From assembly GCA_944321875.1 (NCBI GenBank), contig CALUMX010000023.1:1-47706 (forward strand): a stretch of DNA of 47,706 nt. The letters run 5' to 3'. This document shows positions 34,601 through 42,988 of this stretch, one piece after another; positions within the stretch are counted from its first letter, which is position 1, and each line of letters opens with the position of its first letter. The DNA is from an uncultured Muribaculaceae bacterium. GTDB taxonomy: Bacteria > Bacteroidota > Bacteroidia > Bacteroidales > Muribaculaceae. Position numbers and translations under genes: made by a program. The notes beneath the pieces were generated by a model that was given only the letters and a program-made list of their open reading frames with translations, ran no database searches and was not told where the DNA came from.

Positions 34601-35050
34601 TTACTTCTTCGAGTATATGAGTCCGATGTTCCAGATGTGGGTGACGGTGTCGCAGTCCATGTCGTGCCAGATGACGACCTTGTCGTATTCTCCGGCTTGA
34701 ATGTCGGATTTCAGTTCCATTTTCATCTGAAACAGCTTTCCCAGTCCGGAGCCGGACCAGTTGCCGTACTCATCGCCTAACTGAACGTTGACGGAGTCGG
34801 AATCAACGATGCGGCCTTCCTTGAAATAATCGGTAATCAGCCACAGATTGCGGTAGGGGTAGGCGTTGTCGTGTCTGACTGACAATTCGATGTCGTAGGG
34901 ATGGTCGAGCGAGTCAGGCAGGGCAAACGTGAAACTTTGGTTTTTGGCCCACTTCAGGTCCTTCACGGTTCTGAAGTCGCTATCGAATGGCCCATTATTA
35001 GTGCAGGCGGTGAATGCCAATGCAATCACCGCCGTCACTATGCTGTACAT
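34601..35050 (-). CDS. gldH: GldH family lipoprotein
   Basis: About 149 residues from ATG 35050 (MYSIVTAVIALAFTAC), giving a lipobox FTAC. The body (KDLKWAKNQSFTFALPDSLDHPYDIELSVRHDNAYPYRNLWL, then QMKMELKSDIQAGEYDKVVI) matches GldH, first found as a gliding motility lipoprotein of flavobacteria but common in non-gliding Bacteroidales. An in-frame ATG at 35125 adds a lysine-rich start (MDKLAKTTTKKTISK) that would give the signal a normal positive end but overlaps the PSP1 gene by 68 bases, so the start is undecided. The frame beyond that, back to 35623, is a shadow of the PSP1 gene. Confidence 0.8.
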   Translation of the reverse strand: MYSIVTAVIALAFTACTNNGPFDSDFRTVKDLKWAKNQSFTFALPDSLDHPYDIELSVRHDNAYPYRNLWLITDYFKEGRIVDSDSVNVQLGDEYGNWSGSGLGKLFQMKMELKSDIQAGEYDKVVIWHDMDCDTVTHIWNIGLIYSKK

Positions 35051-35057
35051 CAAACCT

Positions 35058-36542
35058 TTATTGGCCTTCCGACTGTGGGGCTTGCTGATTGTTTTCTTTG
35101 TTGTCGTTTTTGCGAGCTTGTCCATTTTTGTTTTCCGGGTTTCTGCGGGGAGGACGGTTGTTGCGTCGCTCCTGTTGCTGTCCCTCAGGCTTGTTGCGCT
35201 GCTCCTGGTTTCCGTTGCCTCCGCGGCGTCCAGACTCCGGGTTGCCCTTGCCCTGGTTGCCCTTTCCGTTACCGGGTTGGGGTTGCGGATTTCCTTGTCC
35301 CGCATTTTCCTGGGCTGCATTTCCCTGAGGCTGCTGGTTGCCTTTGTTGCGGCGCCGTTGCTTTCCGCTGCGTTCCTGTTGGTTTGCAGATTCGGGAGCC
35401 TCGGCTGCAGGTGCATCGTTTCCGTTGGCCTGCGGTGCATTTCCGTTCTTGTTCTGACCGTTGCCTTTCTTGCGCTTCTTTTTGGCTTTGTCAAATCGGG
35501 TGACGCTGTCCTGACCGACGATGTCGCCGAAGTCGCTCTGGCGTTGGCCGCCGTTCTCGCTGGAGTCTTCCAGACTGTCCGGCCGGATGCCTCGCTTGTT
35601 GAGCGCGATGACCTCAAAGGCACGCTCTGCCGTGATGGTCACGAGGTTGGCAGGTATGTTTTTGTCGGTCGAGTAGGAGATGATGCGGTTGAACACATCT
35701 GTCTTGAAATGGAAGTAAGTGTTGGTCTTCGTCTCGAGTCTGATTTCCCGTGACGGAAGGCTTTTCACGCTTTCCACGTAGGCGTCGACCTCATAGTTGA
35801 GGCAGCATTTCAGCTTGGCGCATTGTCCGGCAAGTTTCTGCGGGTTGAGCGATATGTCCTGATAGCGGGCCGCGCTTGTTGCGACCGACACGAAGTTGGT
35901 CATCCAGCTTGAGCAGCAGAGCGGTCGTCCGCAAGGGCCGATACCGCCGATACGTCCGGCTTCCTGACGGGCTCCAATCTGTTTCATCTCGATGCGTACG
36001 CGGAACACTTCGGCCAGTACCTTGATGAGTTGGCGGAAGTCGACGCGCTCGTCGGCGATGTAGTAGAAGATGGCCTTGTTGCCGTCGCCCTGGTATTCAA
36101 CGTCGCCGATTTTCATGTCGAGCTTCAGGTCCTTGGCAATCTGGCGTGAGCGTATCATCGTGCTGTATTCGCGGGCCTTCGCTGCCTCAAATTTTTCGAG
36201 GTCGGAGGCTTTGGCCTTGCGGAAAATGCGTCGAATCTCGGCATCCGGGCGCAGGTTGGCCTTCTTCATCTGAAGAGCCACCAGCTTTCCGGTAAGTGAC
36301 ACGCGGCCGATGTCATGGCCCGGATTGGCTTCGACGGCTACCATGTCGCCGATTTTCAGCGGCAGGTTCATGCTGTTCTTGTAGTAGCCTTTCCGGGTAT
36401 TCTTGAATTGTACCTCCACCATGTCAAACGTGTTCTTCTCTCCGGGAATGTCGCCCAGCCAGTCGTAGCAGTTGAGCTTTCCCCGGGGTTCCGTGAATAC
36501 GTTGCTTTCTGGAAGAGGGGTCTTTTTTTCGTTGTTGTCCAT
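35058..36542 (-). CDS. PSP1-domain protein, RicT/YaaT-like, with disordered tail
   Basis: 494 residues from ATG 36542 (MDNNEKKTPLPESN). PSP1 domain at about 40-290 with RLPTRYQD-type family segments; the cysteine-rich patch GIGPCGRPLCCSSW ... LAGQCAKLKCCLNYEVDAY fits the iron-sulfur-binding RicT family. From about residue 335 to the end is a tail of some 150 residues made mostly of N, Q, G, P, K and R. In Bacillus, RicT belongs to a complex that binds RNase Y and controls its specificity. Here the gene directly follows rny by 11 bases, so a direct link with RNase Y is likely. RicA and RicF partners are not seen in the window. Confidence 0.88.
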   Translation of the reverse strand: MDNNEKKTPLPESNVFTEPRGKLNCYDWLGDIPGEKNTFDMVEVQFKNTRKGYYKNSMNLPLKIGDMVAVEANPGHDIGRVSLTGKLVALQMKKANLRPDAEIRRIFRKAKASDLEKFEAAKAREYSTMIRSRQIAKDLKLDMKIGDVEYQGDGNKAIFYYIADERVDFRQLIKVLAEVFRVRIEMKQIGARQEAGRIGGIGPCGRPLCCSSWMTNFVSVATSAARYQDISLNPQKLAGQCAKLKCCLNYEVDAYVESVKSLPSREIRLETKTNTYFHFKTDVFNRIISYSTDKNIPANLVTITAERAFEVIALNKRGIRPDSLEDSSENGGQRQSDFGDIVGQDSVTRFDKAKKKRKKGNGQNKNGNAPQANGNDAPAAEAPESANQQERSGKQRRRNKGNQQPQGNAAQENAGQGNPQPQPGNGKGNQGKGNPESGRRGGNGNQEQRNKPEGQQQERRNNRPPRRNPENKNGQARKNDNKENNQQAPQSEGQ

Positions 36543-36553
36543 TGTCCTATCCA

Positions 36554-38095
36554 CTATTTAGCGAAACTTACCGAACGCGTTTCACGGATTACGGTAATCT
36601 TCACTTGTCCGGGATAAGTCAGTTCTTCTTGGATTCTCTGAGCAAGTTCGGCAGAGAGCTTTTCTGTCTCTACGTCGCTAATCTTGTCGGCACCGACGAT
36701 GACGCGGAGCTCACGGCCGGCCTGGATAGCGTAAGTCTTGATTACGCCCGGATAGGAGAGGGCGAGCTGCTCAAGGTCGTTGAGACGCTTGATGTAGGCC
36801 TCGACCACTTCGCGGCGTGCGCCCGGACGTGCGCCAGAGATGGCGTCGCAGACTTGCACAATCGGAGCCAGGAGGCTGTTCTGTTCCACTTCGTCGTGGT
36901 GAGAGCCGATGGCGTTGCAGATATCCGGTTTTTCCTTGTATTTCTCAGCGAGCTTCATACCGAGGATTGCGTGCGGCAATTCCGGTTCCTCATCAGGCAC
37001 TTTGCCTATATCGTGGAGCAAGCCGGCACGGCGGGCCTTCTTCGGGTTAAGACCCAGCTCGGAAGCCATGATGGCACAGAGGTTGGCTGTCTCTCGGGAG
37101 TGTTGCAGCAGGTTCTGGCCGTAGCTGGAGCGGTATTTCATTTTACCTACAAGGCGGATGAGTTCAGGGTGCAGGCCGTGGATACCGAGGTCGATGGTTG
37201 TACGCTTACCGGTCTCGATGATTTCTTCCTCTACCTGCTTGCGCACTTTGGCTACCACTTCCTCGATGCGTGCCGGGTGGATACGTCCGTCGGCTACCAG
37301 TTGGTGAAGCGCAAGGCGTGCGATTTCGCGGCGAACGGGGTCGAAGCCGGAAAGGACAATGGCCTCAGGAGTGTCGTCTACGATGATTTCAATGCCGGTT
37401 GCTGCTTCCAGCGCGCGGATGTTGCGGCCCTCGCGGCCGATGATGCGGCCCTTGATTTCGTCGCTGTCGATGTGGAATACGGTTACGGCGTTTTCAATGG
37501 CTGTCTCAGTGGCAACGCGCTGTATGGATTGTACGACGATGCGCTTTGCCTCGCGGTTGGCTGTCAGCTTGGCATCGTCCATGATGTCGTTGATGTAGGA
37601 GGCTGCGGCGGTCTTGGCTTCGTCCTTGAGTGACTCTACCAATTTTTCCTTGGCCTCTTCAGCAGAAAGTCCGGAAATGTGCTCAAGTGTTTCCTGTGCG
37701 CTCTTGTGCATCTTTTCCACTTCGCTCTGGCGGAGCTCGATGGCTGCCTTTTGGTTCTCGAGAGAGTTGCGCAGGTTGTCAGTCTCGTTGCGCTTGCGCT
37801 GGAGCTCTGCCTGCTGTTGGTTCAGCTGCATTTCGCGCTGCTTGGCTTTAGCTTCGGCAGACTGGATTTTGGACATGCGGGCATTTGCCTGCTTCTCCAC
37901 TTCGGCTTTCATGCGAAGTTCCTCCTCCTTGGCCTCAAGGAGCTTGTTCTTTTTGAGGACATCGGCTTCCAGTTTCGCCTCCTCGATGATGTTCTTGGCG
38001 GCAGAATGCGCCATCTTCTTTGTAATCAATAGCGTGATGGCTCCTCCGACCAGCAAAGAAACCACGGAAGCTATTATTATTGGTGTAATCGGCAT
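36554..38095 (-). CDS. rny: Ribonuclease Y
   Basis: 513 residues, the usual length. A membrane-bound endoribonuclease that starts mRNA decay. N-terminal membrane helix ([19 protein letters not shown]), then a long coiled coil (about 30-200), a KH domain ([20 protein letters not shown]) and an HD domain ([29 protein letters not shown]) that is the catalytic site. It opens the rny-PSP1-gldH run. Upstream lies a structured RNA and terminator rather than a clear promoter. Confidence 0.96.
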   Translation of the reverse strand: MPITPIIIASVVSLLVGGAITLLITKKMAHSAAKNIIEEAKLEADVLKKNKLLEAKEEELRMKAEVEKQANARMSKIQSAEAKAKQREMQLNQQQAELQRKRNETDNLRNSLENQKAAIELRQSEVEKMHKSAQETLEHISGLSAEEAKEKLVESLKDEAKTAAASYINDIMDDAKLTANREAKRIVVQSIQRVATETAIENAVTVFHIDSDEIKGRIIGREGRNIRALEAATGIEIIVDDTPEAIVLSGFDPVRREIARLALHQLVADGRIHPARIEEVVAKVRKQVEEEIIETGKRTTIDLGIHGLHPELIRLVGKMKYRSSYGQNLLQHSRETANLCAIMASELGLNPKKARRAGLLHDIGKVPDEEPELPHAILGMKLAEKYKEKPDICNAIGSHHDEVEQNSLLAPIVQVCDAISGARPGARREVVEAYIKRLNDLEQLALSYPGVIKTYAIQAGRELRVIVGADKISDVETEKLSAELAQRIQEELTYPGQVKITVIRETRSVSFAK

Positions 38096-38129
38096 AATAT
38101 TAAATAGTTAAATTAAAAATAAATGTATA

Positions 38130-38285
38130 AAAAAAGCACCAACAACGTGTGCCTCTGCACACACCGTTGGTGCGAAATCCTATTATCGCTTTTGATAGAA
38201 GTCGAAAAGACTATAAAAAATCACAGTCTGCTCCGTAGTTCCCGTCAGGAGAGAGGAAAGGCCGGAGACCTGCCTGGTAAAATTG
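38130..38285 (-). ncRNA. Structured RNA between zapA cluster and rny, possible 6S RNA
   Basis: Gene-free, compact and GC-richer than its surroundings. On the minus strand GTCTCCG (38269-38263) pairs with CGGAG-CA-GAC (38235-38226), with an inner TTTCC/GGGAA stem; short hairpins AGTC-TTTTC-GACT and TATC-AAAAGC-GATA follow, and a long terminator (GCACCAAC...GTTGGTGC with T run) ends it at 38130-38173. In many bacteria the 6S RNA gene lies beside zapA, and I recall the same for Bacteroidales next to rny, so ssrS is the leading candidate. No TAnnTTTG box is clear upstream, so it may be processed from the zapA transcript. An rny leader/attenuator is the alternative. Confidence 0.5.
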
Positions 38286-38311
38286 CTATATAGTTATGTA
38301 TCAACTGCCAA

Positions 38312-38605
38312 TTATTCGTTGAGTTGTTCGATACATTTATCGACATCCCGCACCAACTTGGCAATGATGGCCTTGTTCTGTTCTAATTGTTGCTTGTCGG
38401 GGCTGAGTTGACGGGCTATCCGAAGGTATTCGTTGTCCATTTTCAACTTTTCAATGAGAGCGTCGCGGCGGGTTAATTCTGCTTCCAAATTCTCTTTCTC
38501 TTCGGTCAGCGCTTTTACTTTCGCCTCCATGAGATGGTAGCGCTCCACGAGAATTTGTTGCTTGCCTAACATGCGCTCGAAAATTTCCGACAAACTTTCA
38601 GCCAT
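38312..38605 (-). CDS. Small coiled-coil protein next to zapA
   Basis: 97 residues, almost all heptad-like helix (LVERYHLMEAKVKALTEEKENLEAELTRRDALIEKLKM), with a last helix KAIIAKLVRDVDKCIEQLNE. No enzymatic motif. Position beside zapA and the coiled-coil shape suggest a division-associated partner, functionally like ZapB, but there is no clear sequence evidence. Its own -7 box is at 38623. Confidence 0.7.
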   Translation of the reverse strand: MAESLSEIFERMLGKQQILVERYHLMEAKVKALTEEKENLEAELTRRDALIEKLKMDNEYLRIARQLSPDKQQLEQNKAIIAKLVRDVDKCIEQLNE

Positions 38606-38622
38606 ACCTCACCAAATTTTTA

Positions 38623-38630
38623 CAAATGTA
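38623..38630 (-). promoter_or_regulatory. -7 box TACATTTG for the coiled-coil gene
   Basis: TACATTTG on the minus strand, 17 bases before the start at 38605. Transcription from here could run into the structured RNA at 38285-38130. Confidence 0.5.
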
Positions 38631-38692
38631 AGCAAAATTTTTGACATTAAGAAATGATTTTTGTCATTATTTGGGCTTACATCTGATTTTTT

Positions 38693-38995
38693 TCAGACAT
38701 CGAGAACAATTTTATTCAGTTTTTCCTCATATTCCTTGATGAACTTCATCAGGGATGCCTCGCGGGTGTCGTTTTTCGCCTTCTCGTCATAGTAGAGCAC
38801 GGCATACTGAAAGGCCACCATCGCGAGAATTTCAGCGTCGGTGCGCGAGGGATAGAGCTGTCGCCATTCGTTCCACAGGTTATTGACTTCCTTCTCCACC
38901 TTTCGGATACGTTCCTCGCTTTCGCGGTCAATCTGCGTCTTCAGCTGCTGCTGCGCGATTTTCAGTGTGATTCTTTGCTTTTCCGGCTCAAACAT
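38693..38995 (-). CDS. zapA: Cell division protein ZapA
   Basis: 100 residues. N-terminal beta part (EKQRITLKIAQQQLKTQIDR) followed by a long helix (EERIRKVEKEVNNLWNEWRQLYPSRTDAEILAMVAFQYAVLYY), typical of ZapA, which bundles FtsZ filaments at mid-cell. Shorter of the two genes' matches to known sequence but the layout and the conserved AEILAMVAFQYA segment fit. It lies 87 bases upstream of the coiled-coil gene. Confidence 0.85.
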   Translation of the reverse strand: MFEPEKQRITLKIAQQQLKTQIDRESEERIRKVEKEVNNLWNEWRQLYPSRTDAEILAMVAFQYAVLYYDEKAKNDTREASLMKFIKEYEEKLNKIVLDV

Positions 38996-39037
38996 AGTTG
39001 TGATTGCGATTATGGGTTTGTTTTTATACAGTTATGG

Positions 39038-41050
39038 TCAGCGGGCGAGGATGAGGGCTGCCTGCGGAGCTGCCACTACCTTGCCGCCATTCATCGTGCC
39101 GAGTCCGTCTTTATTGAGCTTGCCGTCGGCGGCGATGATTTTCCATTCGCCTTTGCCTACCTTGACGGTCTGCTCCTTCTCGCTGCCGTTGAAGACCACC
39201 TTGATTTCCTTCCACTCGTCACCGTTGGCATTGCCCTTGATGGTGTAGGATACGAGGTTGGGTTCCGTAACTTTGTCAAATACGATGTGCTTGGCGATGT
39301 CTTCGGCCGTTGTCATGCGGAATGCCGGGTGTGCCTTGCGCAGCGCAATCAGGTTGCGGTAGTAGTCAAACTGCTCGCGGTTGATTTTTTTCAGATTCCA
39401 GTCGATGGCGTTGATGGAGTCAGGCGACTTGTAGGAGTTGTGCACGCCTTGCTTGTCGCGGAAAATCTCCTCTCCGGCAAAGATGAACGGTGTGCCTTGT
39501 GAGGTGAATACGATGGTCTGAGCCAGACGTGCAACGCGCATTCTTACGGAGTCGGTAGCTTCGGGCATCGACTTGCGCAGCTTGTCGGTGAGGCAGAGGT
39601 CGTCGTGGCAGGACACGTAGTTCATGATTTGTGTCGGTGCGGACGCGTAGGCGAACTTGGAGTTGGACCCCTTGGAGTAGTCAACCTGCGGATGTGCCGT
39701 AGAGGCAACGATGCCGATTTTGACGGTTTCTTCCTGTCCCGGTTTGCCGGAAGCGAAACCTCTGTCCTCGGCACGGCTGTAGTGGCCTTTTACGGCGTCA
39801 CGGATATCGTCGCTGAACACGGCAATGCCTTTCATCTTGGCTACGTTCTCCTTCAGGGCGCGGCGCTCTACTGGAAGCGGACTGTCGGAAGCGGTCCAGC
39901 CTTCGCCGTAAATCACGGCGCTGGGGTTGACGGCGCGCACGGTTTCGGCAACGCGGTTCATCGTTTCCGTGTCGTGGATGGCCATCAGGTCAAAGCGGAA
40001 GCCGTCAATGTGGAATTCCTCGGTCCAGTATTTTACGGAGTTGACAATGTAGTCGCTCATCTGCTTTCTGTCGGAAGCCGTCTCGTTGCCGCAGGCAGAA
40101 GCGTCGCTGTAGCTTCCGTCCGGACGGTGACGGTAGTAGTAGTCCGGAGCGGTGAGCGAGAAGTTGGAGTCGTCGGTCAGTGCCGTATGGTTGTAGACAA
40201 CGTCCATGATTACGCCGATGCCGGCTTTGTGCAGTGCCTGTACCATCTTCTTTATCTCAAGGATGCGGGTAGCAGGGTCGGCCGGATTGGTCGAGTAGGA
40301 GCCTTCCGGCGCGTTGTAGTTGAGCGGGTCGTAGCCCCAGTTGTACTGGCGGTCGATAAGGCGTGTCTCGTCGACGGTATTGTAGTCGTAGGACGGCAGG
40401 ATATGCACGTGAGTGATGCCGAGCTCCTTCAGGTGGTCGATACCTGTCATTTCACCGTTGGGCGAGAGTGCTCCGTCTTCTGTCAGGGCAATGAACTTGC
40501 CTTTGTTGACGATGCCGGAGTTGTCGTGAACGGAAAAGTCGCGATGGTGCATCTCATAGACGATGGCGTCGGTCGGGTGCGGGGTTTTTACGAACGTGTC
40601 GTTTTCCCAGCCTTCCGGATTGGTTTTCGCAAAGTCGATGATGGCGGCACGCTTGCCGTTGACACCTACGGCTTTAGCCCATACGCCGGGCGTCTCTTTC
40701 AGCCATTGGCCGTTGATTCTTATCTGGAAAGTGTAGAATTTTCCGTAAAGTTTGGAAGGGAGCGACATGCGCCATGTGCCGTTGGTTCTGTCGGCAGTCA
40801 TCATGAGCGACGTGTACGGTTTTCCGTTGATGCCGTTGTCGTAGAGGTTGAGTTTGACTGCCTCTGCGCCCGGCGACCAGAGTGTAAAGTGAGTACCGGC
40901 GTTGTCTATTTTCAATTCGAGGTCATCGCCGGCGTAGGTAGGGTAGGAATTCAGGACTGACTCCTGAATCCGGGGAAATTCCTGAGCGTTCATTGGTTGA
41001 TACAATAGAGCTGCGGTGGCGATGGTTGTTGCCGTTAGCAGTTGTTTCAT
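39038..41050 (-). CDS. pulA: Type I pullulanase (GH13)
   Basis: About 670 residues. Signal peptide (MKQLLTATTIATAALLYQPM, start 41050; an ATG four codons earlier at 41062 is possible). An N-terminal beta-sandwich (about 25-150, CBM48-like: GTHFTLWSPGAEAVKLNLYD) precedes the GH13 barrel. The pullulanase signature YNWGYDPLNYNAPEGSYS is intact, as are MDVVYNHT, the nucleophile in GFRFDLMAIHD, the acid in YGEGW and the SCHDDLCLTDK segment. It hydrolyses alpha-1,6 branch points of pullulan, glycogen or starch. Secretion suggests action on external or periplasmic glucans. Own promoter at 41180. Confidence 0.92.
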   Translation of the reverse strand: MKQLLTATTIATAALLYQPMNAQEFPRIQESVLNSYPTYAGDDLELKIDNAGTHFTLWSPGAEAVKLNLYDNGINGKPYTSLMMTADRTNGTWRMSLPSKLYGKFYTFQIRINGQWLKETPGVWAKAVGVNGKRAAIIDFAKTNPEGWENDTFVKTPHPTDAIVYEMHHRDFSVHDNSGIVNKGKFIALTEDGALSPNGEMTGIDHLKELGITHVHILPSYDYNTVDETRLIDRQYNWGYDPLNYNAPEGSYSTNPADPATRILEIKKMVQALHKAGIGVIMDVVYNHTALTDDSNFSLTAPDYYYRHRPDGSYSDASACGNETASDRKQMSDYIVNSVKYWTEEFHIDGFRFDLMAIHDTETMNRVAETVRAVNPSAVIYGEGWTASDSPLPVERRALKENVAKMKGIAVFSDDIRDAVKGHYSRAEDRGFASGKPGQEETVKIGIVASTAHPQVDYSKGSNSKFAYASAPTQIMNYVSCHDDLCLTDKLRKSMPEATDSVRMRVARLAQTIVFTSQGTPFIFAGEEIFRDKQGVHNSYKSPDSINAIDWNLKKINREQFDYYRNLIALRKAHPAFRMTTAEDIAKHIVFDKVTEPNLVSYTIKGNANGDEWKEIKVVFNGSEKEQTVKVGKGEWKIIAADGKLNKDGLGTMNGGKVVAAPQAALILAR

Positions 41051-41179
41051 TGGGTTTGTCATAAATAAATGAATGATAAGTTAAAGATTTGTATAGCTTT
41101 TTTGATGTGGTCTGTTCCGTTTGCCAGTGTCGGGACGACGGGGAGACCATCTGATTTTAAGGATTTTTTGATTACGAAG

Positions 41180-41187
41180 CAAATTTA
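41180..41187 (-). promoter_or_regulatory. -7 box TAAATTTG for the pullulanase gene
   Basis: TAAATTTG on the minus strand, giving a leader of about 120 bases before the start. Leaders of this size may hold regulation, but no clear structure was recognised. Confidence 0.45.
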
Positions 41188-41320
41188 GTGATTTCCCTTT
41201 GATTTGCAAAATATTCCGATTTAATGTGCCAAAGGGTAGATTCGGTAAATAAAAAGAGCGGTTTTTGGTGCATTTTTCAAAAAATAATGTAACTTAGCGA
41301 ATGTTTACTATTTTTAATCT

Positions 41321-42763
41321 ATGCCGGAATTCTTTTTTTCTCATTGGGTTACGATTATAGTGGTGCTGGTTTATTCCGTGTCCATTATATCTATCTGCAA
41401 CATTATCGTGTTGGAGAACCGTAATCCTGTTCGTTCGCTGGCGTGGATTACGGTGCTTCTGTTCCTTCCGGTAATCGGTCTGGTGTTCTACCTTTTCTTT
41501 GGACGGAATATAAAGAACAAGGCATTGATTTCCAAGCGTTTGAAGAAGCGTTCCTATCTCAACCGCTACGTCAAGCAGGTTGACATAGCGGCTTTGCCGC
41601 TTACGGAGGAATCTCGCGGACAGATTATGTTGGGGCATCAGTTGGCCGGAGCGACCTATTTCCCCAACAACGACATTCAAATATTTACAAATGGGCGGGA
41701 GATGTTCGACGCCTATAAGAAGGATTTGTTGCAGGCACAGCAATTCATCAATATTCAGTTCTATATCTTCAAGGACGATAAGATAGGAAACGAGATAGCC
41801 GAAATCCTGATGGAAAAAGCCCGTGCCGGTGTGATTGTGCGGGTGATTTACGACCATGTGGGAAGTCTTCGGGTGAGCAAGGCGTTCTTCCGTCGGCTCA
41901 AAGAGGCCGGAGTGGAGGTTTGTCCGTTCTTTAAGGTTACGTTCCCGGAATTCGCTACCCGTGTCAACTGGCGTAATCACCGCAAGATTACGACTATTGA
42001 CGGTGTAATCGGGTATATCGGAGGTATGAATCTGGCCGACCGCTATGTGGAAGGCTTGCCCGACGGCCGGGTATGGCGGGATACGCATATCCGCATCTAC
42101 GGTCCGTCATGTCTGGGTTTGGTCCATTCGTTCCACCTGGATTGGCGATTCATGGAGCAACCGTTGTTTTCCGATATTGCCAAGCCGTTGCCGCGGTTTG
42201 ACAGACCGGCGGGTGAGGCCGGCGTGCAGATTCTGTCAAGCGGCCCTATCGGGCAATGGCACAACATCTCCATGATGTTTGATAAGGCTATTTCCTCCGC
42301 AAAAAAATGCGTCTACATCGAAACTCCCTATTTCCTCCCTACTGAAAGTTTGCTCCGCTCGTTGCAGACTGCCGCGCTTTCGAAAGTCGACGTGCGCATT
42401 ATCGTGCCTCGTACGCCTGATTCCAGAATGCTCAAGCTGGCAACGGCCTCCTACATCGGAGAGTGTCTGCGGGCGGGAATCAAGTTCTACTACTACGAGC
42501 CGGGTATGCTGCATTCGAAGAATATTATCATCGACGATGAGTTTACGACGACGGGTTCCACCAATTTCGATTTTCGGAGCATGGAGTATAATTTTGAATG
42601 TAATGCCTTTATTTACAGTCGGGAAATCAACGCGAAAATGAAGGAAATCTTCATGACAGACCTTGGAGAGTCGACCCGTATTCTCAGCTCTACCTGGAAG
42701 CACCGGCCGTTCTTGCAGAAACTCAAGGAGTCATTGGTGCGCCTGATGAGTCCGGTCCTGTAA
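41321..42763 (+). CDS. cls: Cardiolipin synthase
   Basis: 480 residues. Two N-terminal membrane helices (VTIIVVLVYSVSIISICNII, WITVLLFLPVIGLVFYLFFG) then two phospholipase D domains. Both HKD motifs are complete: His220-x-Lys222 in NHRKITTIDG and His398-x-Lys400 in MLHSKNIIIDD, followed by GSTNFDFRSM. It condenses phosphatidylglycerol molecules (or PG with another phospholipid) into cardiolipin at the inner membrane. It is divergent from the pullulanase gene. Confidence 0.95.
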   Translation: MPEFFFSHWVTIIVVLVYSVSIISICNIIVLENRNPVRSLAWITVLLFLPVIGLVFYLFFGRNIKNKALISKRLKKRSYLNRYVKQVDIAALPLTEESRGQIMLGHQLAGATYFPNNDIQIFTNGREMFDAYKKDLLQAQQFINIQFYIFKDDKIGNEIAEILMEKARAGVIVRVIYDHVGSLRVSKAFFRRLKEAGVEVCPFFKVTFPEFATRVNWRNHRKITTIDGVIGYIGGMNLADRYVEGLPDGRVWRDTHIRIYGPSCLGLVHSFHLDWRFMEQPLFSDIAKPLPRFDRPAGEAGVQILSSGPIGQWHNISMMFDKAISSAKKCVYIETPYFLPTESLLRSLQTAALSKVDVRIIVPRTPDSRMLKLATASYIGECLRAGIKFYYYEPGMLHSKNIIIDDEFTTTGSTNFDFRSMEYNFECNAFIYSREINAKMKEIFMTDLGESTRILSSTWKHRPFLQKLKESLVRLMSPVL

Positions 42764-42844
42764 GAAGAAAAAATATTTTAATAAATTAACACAAACAGAG
42801 TGACAATTTCACGGGTAGAAGTATGAATATATCTGAAACTTTCT

Positions 42845-42852
42845 TATCTTTG
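42845..42852 (+). promoter_or_regulatory. mdh promoter -7 box TATCTTTG
   Basis: TATCTTTG is followed by an untranslated leader of about 130 bases before ATG 42989. The leader holds two small hairpins, CGGCA/TGCCGG (about 42873-42887) and TATCC/GGATA (42909-42922). Confidence 0.55.
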
Positions 42853-42988
42853 CGTGAGGATAGTCAGTCTGTCGGCAAGAATGCCGGTGTGTATGTTCAC
42901 AGCTCCGTTATCCCGCCGGATAGATGATTTTCCATATAAGACTTTGAAAAATATACATTATTTATAGACAACTTAAATTTTTACAACT

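Noticed and set aside
34601..35623. GldH extended to a 340-residue protein with an R/T/S/N-rich N terminus
   Set aside because: The extra part is an alternative frame of the low-complexity tail of the PSP1 gene; the lipoprotein signal at 35050 gives the sensible start.
36542..37633. Plus-strand frame of 363 codons opposite rny
   Set aside because: Shadow of the RNase Y gene; the real protein has intact KH and HD domains on the minus strand.
39605..40960. Plus-strand frame of 451 codons opposite the pullulanase
   Set aside because: Antisense shadow of a GH13 gene whose motifs are all intact on the other strand; translation is V/D/G/R-biased as expected for shadows.
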